Shown: piece by piece, positions 1-11,158 of the stretch
Layout of the letters: each line of letters starts with the position of its first letter
Numbering within the stretch: position 1 is the first letter of the stretch
NCBI GenBank assembly: GCA_036971475.1
Contig: JBAIZL010000006.1
Coordinates: forward strand, 95,900,765-95,964,764
Reading direction: 5' to 3'
Source: Prosapia bicincta
Taxonomy: Eukaryota > Arthropoda > Insecta > Hemiptera > Cercopidae
Length of the DNA: 64,000 nt
Made by a program: the position numbers and the translations under genes
The notes under the pieces: generated by a model
What the model was told of the DNA's origin: nothing
The model's database searches: none
The model's input: only the letters and a program-made list of their open reading frames with translations

Positions 1-1575
1 ACATTAATTATTTTTGTAATAACACAACAAAATAAAATTATTATAATTTTTATTCATATAAAAATTAAGGCAATTTTCGTTACAGTCAGCTGATCTCGAC
101 ACACATTAATACCTCAACGGCTTCTAGGCATGCAGGACAACTCGGTATAATTATTAATAAACGAATTGAAGTCAATGCTTCTCAAAATGTGTTTATGTTT
201 TAATTTGTGGCAATACATTTTTATTCTTAAGTTATAATTTGAAATTTTGATATAGAAATTTACTAAAGTTAAGTTAATGCCTCTCTTTCCAAAATAAATT
301 ATGAATTAAATTTATTAGCTTAACCATTTTACAGAAGGTAAATTTACTTATCACGAGTTTAAATAAATAACTAAATACATTGGATAAGAGGTGATTGCCA
401 TTTCTACTCATCTCTAGAGTACCGATCAACTGAGCTCGAGCAGTACCTACTGTCACCGGCGCACAAGAAGAGGCCTGGCATAGAAATGCGTTGCGCTCGG
501 TTTTCAGTTCTGCGCATGCGCTGTCGATGTATTCCTGACCTATAAACATAACCTAACGCTACGGTAGTTTTTAGTAGTTATATTTTAGTAAATAATTTAA
601 GTATTTAAAGATAGGTAAACGTACTAATTGTAATAAGAAAGGGTTACGAAATAAATTATACATGATCCCATTTGTGTATTATCATTTTCTGTAAATCTGA
701 CGTTTTAGATTAACAAATGTTTTTGGGAATGTCTTTTTTACCTGCCTTGGGCCAGGGTTCCTCTCGTGTTCCGGTGGCAGATAGAGAATACTCCTAGAAT
801 GTTCTATGGGTGTATTGCCTCAATACGTACTTTAGAAGACTAACAGAAGCGTGCCCAATGTTTACCAGAGCCCATAACAAAACGATCATAGGAAATGCAA
901 CAATCCAATACGAGGGTGAATATATAGTGGATTTTCCAAATTATGATTTAAGCTTCATACTTGATCCACTTAACAAAGGCTTGTTAGGTTGGACAAATAT
1001 TTATTGAAATTCAACGGAATTTAACACTAAATTGGGGGAAATATTATTGATTCCCTTGCCAACCTCTCCTTGATTGGTCTCATTAACAAGTAACTTACAC
1101 ACAATTTTTTTAAAGTCATTTCTCATTTAGGTCAACATACAACATTTTTATTTTTGTTAATTTTTATTAAATATTTATAAATAATATCAATAAAGTAACA
1201 CAACCTATGAGTTAAAACAACTGTTTTACTATATGAACTACAACATTATATCAGCTGTTTTATGAAATCATATGTTATCACTTATTTTAAGCCAAACGGG
1301 ACTAAATAATTATATTGCATACCTTGCCGCTTTTGTGAAAGGTTTTTCTCCCATATATAACTAAAATTATTTCATTCAAGTTAATTAATGAATTAATGTT
1401 TGAGAAAACTGTATTAACATCATGTCCCATCTACTAAAAGTTTTAAAAAATGTGTTTAAACTTGATTGGATGAATAAAACGTATTTTATAAATGATTGAA
1501 AATTTGAACAAGATATGTATAAGAAAAAATTGAACTATTAGAAAGAATTGAACAAGAATAATTTAAATATTAAAT
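1..1575. other. Unassigned AT-rich region
   Basis: Mostly AT-rich. A less AT-rich pocket at 410-545 contains a minus-strand open frame of 91 codons with no recognisable similarity, probably fortuitous. The segment 798-1007 is described separately. The stretch 1385-1560 is a diverged match to 13085-13270. Confidence 0.5.
798..1007 (+). CDS. Short open frame, unrecognised, possibly a broken gene fragment
   Basis: An open frame from a stop at 795 to TGA at 1007, with methionines at 810 and 858. The segment TIQYEGEYIVDFPNYDLSFI has a composition unlike random translation of AT-rich DNA. There is no recognised family, no neighbour that explains it, and the upstream frame is closed. It could be a remnant of a transposon or retrocopy. 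It may also be chance. Confidence 0.2.
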   Translation, partial: NVLWVYCLNTYFRRLTEACPMFTRAHNKTIIGNATIQYEGEYIVDFPNYDLSFILDPLNKGLLGWTNIY

Positions 1576-1904
1576 TATAGTAGAACCTCGATATTTCGGA
1601 CCTCTTTATTCCGGATTTCCACAAAATCCGGTCCAGATTTTGTTGTATTATTTTGCTTTTTTAAAAACTGTTTTCGACGTTAAAACTGTAATTATTGTCG
1701 TTAAAATATTATTTTTTGACATAATACTGTATGTTTATAAGCCTTACAGTACATTACATACCGTAAAAGTACTTGTCGTTTTATATTGTAATGGTGGACA
1801 TGTGCTATTCCTAGCATAGTGCTTGAATGCGACCGTAAAAAGCGATGCAGTGCAGTATCAAGATGTGTGCGTAGATGCGACGGCCACCTGTCTACTCCTA
1901 TATC

Positions 1905-1905
1905 A

Positions 1906-1942
<37 letters not shown>
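1905..1942. repeat. (GT)n/(TA)n microsatellite left of hAT copy 1
   Basis: A short GT tract passes into a (TA)n run that ends exactly at the hAT element boundary. Confidence 0.95.
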
Positions 1943-2587
1943 TAGTGATGGGTGGATTCTAAAATTTTACCGATTCCGATACGAAGAAATCGATTCCTGA
2001 TTCTCTTCCGAAAGAAGAAAACTATTCTTTTACAGAAAAGTTCTTATAGTGCCAGCGTTACGCACTAACGCGACTTTATTAGATCAGAGACGGATGTTTT
2101 ACCTCCCAATTTGTAAACGCCGACCGCCCTGGAATCGAGGTACAGTAGAGTTTCGATAATTCGAGGTAGATGGGTCCGAGAACCCCTCGGATTGCCGAAA
2201 ACTCGGATTATACGGAAATACGTTCCTGTTTATTGGAAAAAACAGGACTTTTAACGAACCCTAATATTACAGGTAATTAAAAATGAAATAAATAAATTAT
2301 AGATTTGTATATAATCATTTCTTGGAGACCCGACTCATTTCCTTTGCATACCGTTTGACTATAAACATTTCTCGGAAGCCCGACTCATCATTTTCTTTCA
2401 AAATGATAAAATAGCCTCAAATAGAAATAGGCTAGAATTTAACGGAAGCTCGATATATCGAGACTCGGAATATCGAGACTCTACTGTATTTGGAATCGAC
2501 TTTTGCGATCGATTCCCGATTCCCGATTCCGATTCTAGTGTCCATAATCGGTGGAATCTACTTTTAGAATTGAGAATCAACCCATTA

Positions 2588-2590
<3 letters not shown>
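1943..2590. mobile_element. hAT miniature element, copy 1, inside a (TA)n array
   Basis: Ends TAGTGATGGGTGGATTC and GAATCAACCCATTACTA are inverted and related to copies 2 and 3; sub-terminal GATTCC-type repeats are present. The flanks are ATATATAT on both sides, consistent with an 8-bp duplication but uninformative within (TA)n. The interior differs from copies 2 and 3, so this is a separate subfamily. It is split by the element at 2141-2488. Confidence 0.75.
2141..2488. mobile_element. pogo/Tigger-type miniature element, innermost layer
   Basis: Starts TACAGTAGAGTTTCGATAAT and ends with its near complement (…GACTCTACTGTA). TA is present at both edges. It interrupts the hAT copy between GGAATCGAGG and TTGGAATCGAC. 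Its two ends match the longer element at 13883-15273, which retains transposase sequence and is a plausible relative of its source. About 1.7 units of a ~50-bp repeat are visible near 2315-2400. Confidence 0.85.

Positions 2591-2620
<30 letters not shown>
2591..2620. repeat. (TA)n microsatellite right of hAT copy 1
   Basis: A pure (TA)n run starting immediately at the right end of the hAT element; together with 1905-1942 it brackets the element. Confidence 0.95.
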
Positions 2621-2623
<3 letters not shown>

Positions 2624-3547
2624 ACATCATTCGTACTACTTAGAGGTGTTTTTCTGTAAGTATATGTTTTATTTCACTGTTGTTTAGGCATTCTTTGGTT
2701 AATCCGGATTTTCGGTAATCCGGATCGGTTCCGTTCTCAGTTAGTCCGAATTATCGAGGTTGTACTATACTTCATTATTAAAATACAACTTCTAATTATC
2801 TTCAGGGTAATTCTAGTAGATATACTCAGGAGTAAAATTGTGTAAAATAAAAGGTTACTAGTTTCTTAGATAAATAATGGCTAAATCGTTGCTTGTAATT
2901 ACTTTAAAGGTTCTGTATAAGGCGAGAAAATCGATAATACGAGACATTTTGGAATAGTAAAATACTAAGAACTTTCCGACAACAAGCAAAGAGATGAAGA
3001 AATAATGAAGTGCATATAAGAAGAACAAAGGAGGAAAACAAAGATGAGGTTATCTGCGCTTGCCTTGTTTAGATTAATGACTCGCCGCGATTGTTCTTTA
3101 CACTCTTTTATAAAATATTATCCATTACGTAGGCGTTGTCAACACATAAAAAACTGTCTTGAATATATTTAAACATATGTTTTTAAAATCTGCTTTAAGG
3201 AATTATTAAAATTGGACAAATAGTTTTCGAAGGCCAGTAAAGAGTGTGCTAAATAAAATCAACTGAAAGCCTCTAGAAATTCACAACCATTGTGATACAT
3301 GCGAATCCCATTCCAATGTAATATCTAACGATGTGTATGAAACACATTTCCAACTTTTTTTTAGTCATAGTTGAAGTAAAATCTGAAAATTTTGCCAAAA
3401 TTGCTAAAAGGGCTGTCTTATACAACTAGCGTTAACCGGCGCCCGTTGCTGCGCCCGAAATCATAACTTTATTATGGAAAATGGAAAGTTAATAATTGAT
3501 TTTCCAATAAGAAAAGCAAATCAAACTTCTAAATAATTAAATTCCAC

Positions 3548-3755
3548 TTACTGCAATGCTAGAGGATGTACAATGTTTTTCTTCATATCAATAGGCGTTT
3601 AAATATACAAGTTTTAGGTGTCCCAACACGTGAGCACGCAGCATATAATTATCCGTGGTAAAAGCTCGAATGTTCCAAATTTAATCCAGCAAGTGTCAAT
3701 GATTGTCCTTGTGCCTTGTTTATGGTATTGCGAATGCAAGACGCAAAGGAAACAA
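3548..3755 (-). pseudogene. Helitron helicase C-terminal remnant
   Basis: The minus strand reads FASCIRNTINKAQGQSLTLA, then GLNLEHSSFYHG, a stop where Gln is expected, and LYAACSRVGTPKTCIFK. After a frame change it ends KNIVHPLALQ and TAA. This is the conserved tail of the Pif1-like helicase of Helitron rolling-circle transposons (family pattern: TINKSQGQ, then a hydrophobic stretch, HGQLYVACSRV, and a final KN-V). At least one in-frame stop and one frameshift make it non-functional. A GC-rich inverted motif (GGCGCCCGTTGCTGCGCCC) about 80 bases downstream on this strand, at 3438-3457, may belong to the element's 3' end, but I cannot place the terminus. Confidence 0.8.
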
Positions 3756-3889
3756 TTTAAATTATTAGCAATTTTAAACAATTTAAATTAATTAATAATG
3801 TATTTTTATGTCATGTTTATAATGTTTTTAATAAATTAGGTAACGCTCGTATGGATATACATTTTAACATTAGACATGGGAGGCTGTAC

Positions 3890-4070
3890 ACAGAACCATC
3901 CTAAGCCTCTTGGGCGGAGCCCTGTGGATGACTCTGCACCAAACTTCACACGAGCCATCCTGAGAATATGTTAAACAATCCCTTCAAACTTCATTAACTA
4001 CTGTTCAGCGGTTTGGGCGGCCATAAGCCGCAGCCTCTAAGGCAGAGTCCTGTGGATGGATCAGCACCGT
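3890..4070. repeat. Direct repeat with GC-rich units
   Basis: Two related units about 128 bases apart share CCTGTGGATG flanked by a CCTC(T/A)…GG-GGAG/CAGAG block and followed by TCAGCAC or TCTGCAC. They lie between the Helitron remnant and a (TA)n array; their origin is unknown. Confidence 0.6.
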
Positions 4071-4082
4071 AGTATATATACA

Positions 4083-4088
<6 letters not shown>

Positions 4089-4137
<49 letters not shown>
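4089..4137. repeat. (TA)n microsatellite abutting the Penelope-like remnant
   Basis: About 24 TA units directly beside the 3' end of the Penelope-like element on the minus strand. Confidence 0.95.
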
Positions 4138-4139
<2 letters not shown>

Positions 4140-5320
4140 CACTTAAACAATAGTTTATGACTATCGGAACTTTAAATTTAGTAATTTTTTTAAAACTTAC
4201 TGAGACAGGACGTTTTCGAACTCTATGTACCGATCTTCATCAGTTTCTTCTGCTTGGAGATGTTGGGTCAAGCGGTGACGGTTTTAAAGCTAGGTTTTCG
4301 CTAGTATCAAATAGTATGTGTAATTTGTATTGTGTTTGTTCGTTAGTATGTTTGTACTTTGTGTTTGTGTGTTTGTAAATTTCATATTGTTCTAGTGTGT
4401 TGAGATGTGGTCCTTTTTTGTTGATGTGTAGGATTTCTAGGATATGGTAAATGTCTGTGTATTTGTGTCCTGTTTCTTTTATATGATTGTAAAATGTTGA
4501 GTTGGTGTTCTGTTTGTGTTCCTCGACTCTTTGTTTAAAGCTGCGACCTGTTTGTCCAATGTAGAATTTATTACATTCGTCGCAATTCAGTTTGTATACG
4601 CCTGGTGCTTGTAGTTTATCTTTGTTGTTGGTGTTGTGTTGTATTATCTATTGTAGCTTGTTATTAGTTTTGTATGCTATTTTGTATCCTATTTTTTTAA
4701 ATTTGCTGGCTTTTTTGTTTGTTGTTTTGTTTATGTATGGTAATGTGATGTATTTGTTTTCCCTGTATGTAGTGTTAATTTTAGTGTTTTTTTGTATTTT
4801 GTACCATAGTTTGTCTATTATTGTGGTGTTGTATCTACTTGTGTATGCTAAATATTTAATTGTGTCTAGTTCTTTGTTTATGTTTCCTGTGGTCATTGGG
4901 ACTTCTTTAAGTCTATGGAGAATGGATCTGAAAACAGCGTGTTTGTGTTGGATAAGGTGGTAAGAGGTGTTGTGGATAAGAGTGTCTATTACTACGGGTT
5001 TCCTGTAAATGTTGAAGCTGTGTTTTTGTGTGTGGCTTTTTGTTATGGTTAGGTCGAGGAAGTTTAGGGATCGGTTGGTTTCAATTTCTGAAGTGAAGTG
5101 GAATTTTGGGTGTATTTTATTAGTGTAGGTAAGGAGTTTTTCGCATTGACGGGAGTTGCCTCTGTATAGTGTTATGATATCATCGACGTATCTGTGCCAG
5201 TAAATGATTTTGTGTGCGTGTGTATTGTTTGTGAGTATCTTGGTGTTTTCTATGTGTTGTGGAAAACTTTCGCTTAGAACACTACTGATAGGACTTCCCT
5301 ATATATATAGGGGGAAGCAA
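4138..5320 (-). pseudogene. Penelope-like retroelement, 5'-truncated (reverse transcriptase end plus GIY-YIG endonuclease)
   Basis: On the minus strand, starting near 5305, the translation gives IGSPISSVLS, WHRYVDDIITLYRG (the YVDD catalytic box of reverse transcriptase, about 5165-5210), TNRSLNFLDLTITKS, FNIYRKPV-DTLIHN and QHKHAVFRS. A linker ORF (4648-4896) starts MTTGNINKELDTIKYLA. Then comes YKLNCDECNKFYIGQTGRSF, a GIY-YIG endonuclease with its cysteine pair, and LNTLEQYEIYKH. RT followed by GIY-YIG is the hallmark of Penelope-like elements. Stops and frame shifts break the reading, and everything N-terminal to the GSP box is missing. Downstream at 4208-4252 lies a CTGATGA…CGAAAACG motif resembling a hammerhead ribozyme core. 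Confidence 0.88.
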
Positions 5321-8300
5321 TGCTGTTTCTTTAAGATATGTATTACTACTTGGTCAATGTCACACAGTCACATAGTTAAAATGTGTGCCCACAAAATTCT
5401 ACATTTTTTAAAATTCTACTTTATTGATTATTACACAAATTTAAATTAAAAATAAAATAAAAGTTTTATCTCCCTCCTCAAAATTTTAGTGCCTTTGTAT
5501 CACCTTCAATTATGTGATATTTCACACAATAATAATACAATTCCTACTTTAGATTGGAGTCCTAGAAAAGGTTTTGTCAACCTAACAACTAGTGAATATG
5601 TAACCAAGAAAACATTATCAGGACAAATGGAAGATCATATTAACTTATAAATGTATTATACTAATTAGTATACTATATAAATTCAAAGACATTGTTTCTC
5701 CTTTCCTAAACATTTCTTTTCGTTGACGTTTCGAATTAACTTTTCATTCTAATAACTTTAAACTGTACTGTTCACCCAATTTCCCTCCCCATCCTTGTGT
5801 CTGTTCTAGCAACCCCCCCCCCAGCCCTCCTGACAGTCATCCTCTAGCAAGCTGCCTCTGTCTAACATGTGCATGCCGTTAATAACCCTAACAAACGTTT
5901 AGCATTAAGAACTATACTTTAATCCATATCTGGATTATATAAACAACAAGGCACCTCAATTTGACCACATACCAGGGTTTGGGATAGACGAAACCACATC
6001 CAGAGATATACTTACCAATCAGTCATGCAACGAGTATTTATATACTTTAAGTCTTTCCTAATACGTATATAATGGTGAATCAAGAGATGTGATGGAGTCC
6101 AATAAGACTTCAGTGTTTGTTGATTAAAAAAGTACTTTTCTGTTTAATCTACTATAATTTAATTCTTGAATGTAACAGGATTAGATAAAAGGCAATGCAC
6201 CTCAAGGTGACCACATACCAGGGCCGGAATGGATGTAACCCACATCAGGACATATAATTGCCAATCAGTCATGTAAACAGAGAGTATTTATATACTTCAA
6301 GTCTTTCCTAATACGTATCGTATGCTGAATCATCATTCAGAGAAGTGATACGGGATAATATTATTACTGCCATTCTCCAGCGTTTTATATAGTCTTTAGT
6401 TTTGTAAGCGTTGCTAAGAACTGCATTATTTTTTTGTTTAAGTGGATATTTTGCTACACTAGTTTTAGAAAGATTCACTTATGGTGACTAGAGAGTTGCT
6501 TGGAACAAATATAAGGATAAAATCTTTATAAACCTATGAAAAAAAAATCTAATACAAAAACAGAATTGTGATCATAAAACATTGTGTAGACTTGACTATT
6601 TTTAAGATAGGAATTTATATATGGATATCTGTTATTTTCCTAAAGCCTATACAATTGAATATCAATTTTACACTGACCATTCAGCAAGTTACATCTCTAT
6701 TCTCATGATTCTGATTTTGTTCGTCTTAATACAAGTTTTTTTTCAATATTTTCTTCAAAGCTTTCTCCTACATCTCTAATATTTATTTCTTACCAACTAT
6801 GTCCTCGGTGACTTCATCCACCACTTTAACTGTATTTATTTTTTGTGTTCATTAACTTTTGATTTCAGTGCGCTAACAGCTTGATGGTTCATGTTGAACC
6901 TGAGATTTTTTAGATTGCCAATATTAATTTTATAATAATAGGGATTTTTAGATTTCTAGATCTATTATTCAAAAGTATTTCTTTTAACAATATATAAACA
7001 TAATTTGAAAAAAACATCATAACTATGTGGCAATAATATGTAACACATTTTAGATGGTGTTACATATTAAAATAAAAGATTCAGAAAACAAACATGAATT
7101 AATTACAAAATGTAACAATAAATAAAAAATTGTGAATTTGTAAATTTAAATCTATGGGCGAGACTGACCTCTAGGTAGACATTTTGGAACTATAATATGC
7201 GCAGAATGGTGCGCGGAAATTAGGATGCATGGGAAGCACACACAGCTCCGTTTCTTTCCGTTTTTGACCATGTAGACTGCACGCACATTAAGACCGAAGA
7301 GCGAGGGGAAGTTTAATTTGAAGATATGTAACAGTTTATTATATTAATTTTTTTTGTTTAGTAGAAGTAATGCTGCGTTATGGTACAACGCCGGGACCAG
7401 ATTCAGAATTACGGGCGAGCTGATACAATATGCAGAATCCGGGAATCTAATGAACAGAACGAAAAGGCATGACTACGCCCGTTTGTAACGACACAGCTAA
7501 GTTGTAAAATTTAAGAAGTTTAGTGAACAAAATTGCAAATTTAACCTTTTAAACATTAATCATTCAAAATTTAAAGACAAACTTTAAACGTTCAATGCTA
7601 TGTTTCTTTTTCTAATAATGGAATAAATATAAATTTTTTGTATCATGTAGTAGATCTTTTATAAATCGAAATCATAAATTTAAATGTAAATTGAATACGC
7701 AAAGCAATCTCGAAAAAGGGGTCATTATCTCAGCCATAGATTTTGTAGCGTGTAAATCTCTAAATAAAAATTAATCTGTAAAAGTTGATGATCTGTAACT
7801 AGTGTAGTATTTCTTTAATATGATTTGTTTGTCATATAACACATATTTTTCTTTTAATAAAGTAAAGCTTGATTTGTTTAAATTAAAAATTTGTGCCTTG
7901 AATTATTTAGCGAACACATAATTCTTATATTTCAATTAGATTCGACTTTGCAGGTCAATCATATTATTATGTAGCATTCACTGCAATATTAAACATCAGC
8001 CCTAATTCGTCAGGAATTAAAGTATAAAATAAAATTCAGTTACAAGTAATCCAGTGTAAGTAAAAATTCATTAAAAATAGTGTTAACGCAGGGGTAATTG
8101 GCAAAGTAGGAAATAAAAATAAATTCACACATGCAAGTGTAACCATTGTTCAGGTAGATATTATAAATGGACAGTATTGCGATATGAATAAAACTCAAAC
8201 TAACACCAAATAACTTTTATTCTCAAAACTACATCTAAAACAATGCCTGAAAATTAATGAAGAAAACAATTAATACATTTCATTATTCTAGACAAACATA

Positions 8301-8600
8301 AAAAAATATTAATGAACAAAATTATCAAACACAGTTAAACAAGCCAGAACAACATAAAAACCTTCTATATAAATTGGGTTAAGGTTTAGATATAACACAG
8401 AATATACACTGCCAAGATTTATTGTTCGATTATGTTACAGCTAAGAAACATCAATTCTTGAAAATAAAACTCAAACAAAGAGTAAATTTACTCTGGAGGC
8501 AAAGTATCCCAGGTGAATCTCTAGGAACTAAATACAAAAAGCATTACTGTTATTCTAGAACGGGGCTTGATTAGAGGATCAAAAATTCTATCATGTAAAA
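5321..8600. other. Unassigned region with one diverged duplication
   Basis: AT-rich. A diverged tandem duplication spans about 5935-6345. A less AT-rich pocket at 7150-7500 has no recognised coding or repeat identity. No gene is supported elsewhere. Confidence 0.5.
5935..6345. repeat. Diverged tandem duplication, period about 245 bp
   Basis: GCACCTCAA…GACCACATACCAGGG occurs at about 5951 and again at about 6196. Both are followed by CAATCAGTCATG and by a shared block ending TCTTTCCTAATACGTAT. Many substitutions show it is old. Confidence 0.75.
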
Positions 8601-9377
8601 CAGGGAGGGCCAACTAGCAGCCCGAGGACCATTTGCGGCCTCAGACAAATGTTAAAATATTAGATTATTGATTTATTAATAAATGTAATACATAAAAAAT
8701 ATAGGTCGGAATAGGTTGAACATAGCTCTTACCCCGAATAAGAGCGTTGTGACTTGCAAAGTGACCCATTTTTTCAGACAAGTTTGGAAACTAGTACTGA
8801 ATTTTGTATTCAAGTGCTTGAGAAGAAATATCCCAAACTACATGACTTCGGTATGGAAATACTTTCAATGTTTGGAAGCACATACCTTTGTGAGTGCTCC
8901 TTTTCAACAATGAAATTTATAAAATCAACTCACGGCAACAGATTAACAGATAACCATCTTCAAGATCTGCTAAAGGTTGCAGCCACTTCAATTCAGATTG
9001 ATTTTGCTGAACTGTTGGACGATTTTAGCCTCCCACAGTATTCTCAATATGTGAAGGTGGTAGGCCTAAGTACTTATGAATGATTTAAAATTTAAACAAA
9101 TTGGAGTTTCTCTAATACGGTGTTCTGATAACCGTAAACAACATGATTAAATAGTTTATCTATTTTGATCCTTTGTACATTGAGCTTGATAATATTAGTA
9201 AATGTATATGAAAATTTTTGCATAACGTTTATAGATTGATATTGTTTCATATACGATATATAAGTATTGCTTATTGATGTACGACTTATTGATGTATGTG
9301 TGGAAATAGTTGTGCGGCCTCATCTTCACTAAAAATATTTTAGTGGCCCTTAAGGGTTAAGAAGTTGGCCATCCCTG
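8601..9377. mobile_element. hAT transposon, internally deleted, with 8-bp duplication
   Basis: Ends CAGGGAGGGCCAACTAG and, inverted at the right, CAGGGATGGCCAACTTC. Flanks are ATGTAAAA (8593-8600) and ATGTAATA (9378-9385), an 8-bp target duplication with one change. Most of the transposase is gone; the C-terminal dimerisation part (8754-9083, plus strand) remains. Confidence 0.88.
8754..9083 (+). pseudogene. hAT transposase C-terminal dimerisation domain remnant
   Basis: The frame contains FGMEILSMFGSTYLCECSFS, TMKFIKSTHGNRLTDNHLQD and LLKVAATSIQIDF. This matches the C-terminal hAT dimerisation region of the domesticated and active transposases related to GTF2IRD2/ZBED-type proteins (pattern: FGSTY-CE--FS-MK--KS--R-RL-D-HL). 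The catalytic core and BED zinc finger are absent, so no transposition activity is expected. The frame is uninterrupted for about 110 codons, so the copy is fairly young or only lightly decayed. Confidence 0.85.
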
Positions 9378-9385
9378 ATGTAATA

Positions 9386-10019
9386 GAAACAATTGTTCAA
9401 AAGTGTAATAGTAGAAAGTTAGAAGAATGAAATGTAAACTTATCCCGAAGATGAATGTTGTCACATGAAATGTTAGAGAATGTTTCAGTAAGATAAAAAG
9501 GCAGAAATTGCTAATGGTGATGTGTATTGTTGATGCTGCTATAGAACAGCTTAGAAGAGCCAATAATGGCCTTCACCTGTAGTCCATAAAAATCAAAACT
9601 ACAAGCTTCTCGTGAGACCTGACTTTCAAAAAAAACGTTTGATGAGTTAAATAAACATTTACACTCAAAACTATATAGGTAAACAATGGTACAACATATT
9701 ACTAATTTAAATACAGTTATTCTTACAGAATTCTGTGACGAAATATTAAAGTGTATTGAAGAAGAAGAAACATTACTAAACTCATAATCTTCAGTGTTGA
9801 GTCTGTGTTTTACAAAATTGGCAAGGTAAATTCCCAACGACTGCAGAACCTGGGGAAATGAAAACTGAAAAGAAATCCTTGAACAAGTTTCGGACAGCCT
9901 GAAAGTGAATGTATTTGAACAATCAGCAAATTTAAAGTTTATGAGCCTTTTTTCTTCATCTAGATGTACCTTTCTTTTAGTATCTTAATAGATGGAAGAA
10001 CATCTCAATTCCTCAACTA
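9386..10019. other. No supported feature
   Basis: AT-rich sequence between the hAT element and the mariner-type remnant. Minus-strand open frames here have low-complexity, unrecognised translations and are probably chance. Confidence 0.4.
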
Positions 10020-10375
10020 AACAAAGATGAACAACAAGATCCACCTTTCTACCACTAAAATAATGGGGCACCACTTCCATTTCCTCACAGCACTTAGTGG
10101 TATCTAGAGTTGCTTTAAAGCGACAAAAGGTCAGGTTAAAGGGCTAGGCATGCAGTACCAATGCATGGCCACCTCACTTGGCTGATCTGACATGGGTTTT
10201 TTCTCTGGTATTTCATTAAAGATAAAGTTTATGTATCACCCTGCCAGACAACCTTAGAATCAGAATCAAGGCCGTGATTGCAGAAGGTATATTCAATTCG
10301 CTAGAACCAGTGAGGCAATAAACTGATTTCCTCCAGGATGTTTGCCTGGTCATCAATGGTGGTTTCATCAAACGT
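10020..10375 (+). pseudogene. IS630-Tc1-mariner transposase C-terminal remnant
   Basis: Across two or three plus-strand frames one reads WPPHLADLTWVFSLVFH, FIKDKVYVSP / LPDNLRIRIKAVIAEGI and DFLQDVCLVINGGFI. This follows the end of insect mariner-type transposases with the pattern WPPRSPDLTPLDFFLWG, then IKD-VY, LR-RI--AI and DVCR---GAHIE. A degraded QQD-PP segment upstream (about 10030) fits the preceding catalytic aspartate motif. Several frameshifts and stops are present; no terminal repeats were found. Confidence 0.6.
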
Positions 10376-10898
10376 AACTAAGTTTTTATAGCCTGTAAAT
10401 CATATCAATAAATTAACAATGATTTCAAAGTTGTAAAGTCTCTTTTGGATTTGGTACTATAGTACTAAGTGAATCAAAGTGTATTGATACAAAATAACAT
10501 CTCTACCAATTTTGTAACTCTTTTAATAAATTTATACATTTTCATCATTATAAAGTCTTTTTTTACTTGCTTTTTATAATGTTTTCATTCTGCTTGAGAA
10601 AGATTATACTTACCAATTACATTGGATGCCAAAGTTTTTTTCTTATTTACTATAAATTATAGGTATACTTGGTTCTAAACTATTTATGAACTTGAAACAT
10701 ATTTAAATTTTCTTCGTAAATTTTTTAATATAAATTAGAGACTATAAATTTAACCAACTTTTTTTGTATTCAAGTTCAACTTAGAATTTGTTTGAAATTG
10801 TTTCTTGACTATTATTGAAACTTTTTGAAAAAACGCAAGTTTTTATTTTTTCTTTGCACATAAAATTAGGTATACAATATCAAGAGCACAGTGGTACG

Positions 10899-11158
10899 AT
10901 ATATTACAATGAAAATATAAAAAAAGAACCCCGATACTGCAAAAATAATAAAAAAATAACAAATAAAACAGGTTACTTAAGATTCAACCCTTATGTAGTT
11001 TGTAACTTCTTGTTTGCTAAATTGTGATTTTGTAATAAGACCTTCTAATGATGATGGCATGGTCATCGAAATGTATATAAGGGTTTAAGTAGCTTGTTTT
11101 GTTATTTTTTATTATTTTTGTGATATTAGGGTTCTTTCCAATATTTTCATTGTAATAA
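10899..11158. repeat. Imperfect palindrome with a TAATGATGATGG centre
   Basis: The left arm (about 10900-10995, including ATTACAATGAAAATAT and AGAACCC) is repeated inverted at about 11070-11157 (GGGTTCTT, ATATTTTCATTGTAAT). The centre holds CTAATGATGATGGCATGGTC followed by ATCGAAATG. The arms are about 85-95 bp with mismatches. Confidence 0.75.

Larger units (their letters stand above)
1576..2769. mobile_element. pogo/Tigger-like non-autonomous element, outer layer of a nest
   Basis: Inverted ends match closely: TATAGTAGAACCTCGATATT at the left and the complement of TATAGTACAACCTCGATAAT at the right. Sub-terminal sequence is rich in CCGGAT and TCGGAC motifs. The internal part holds a (TA)n array, and the element at 1943-2590 sits within it. 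A partial copy of the right end, also starting at a (TA)n array, lies at 39192-39321. No transposase is present. The pogo/Tigger assignment rests on the end motif and TA target and is an inference. Confidence 0.7.

Noticed and set aside
4592..4963. 123-codon plus-strand open frame rich in Leu/Val/Tyr
   Set aside because: It lies antisense to the Penelope-like RT/GIY-YIG remnant, whose minus-strand reading has clear motifs; the hydrophobic translation is a shadow.
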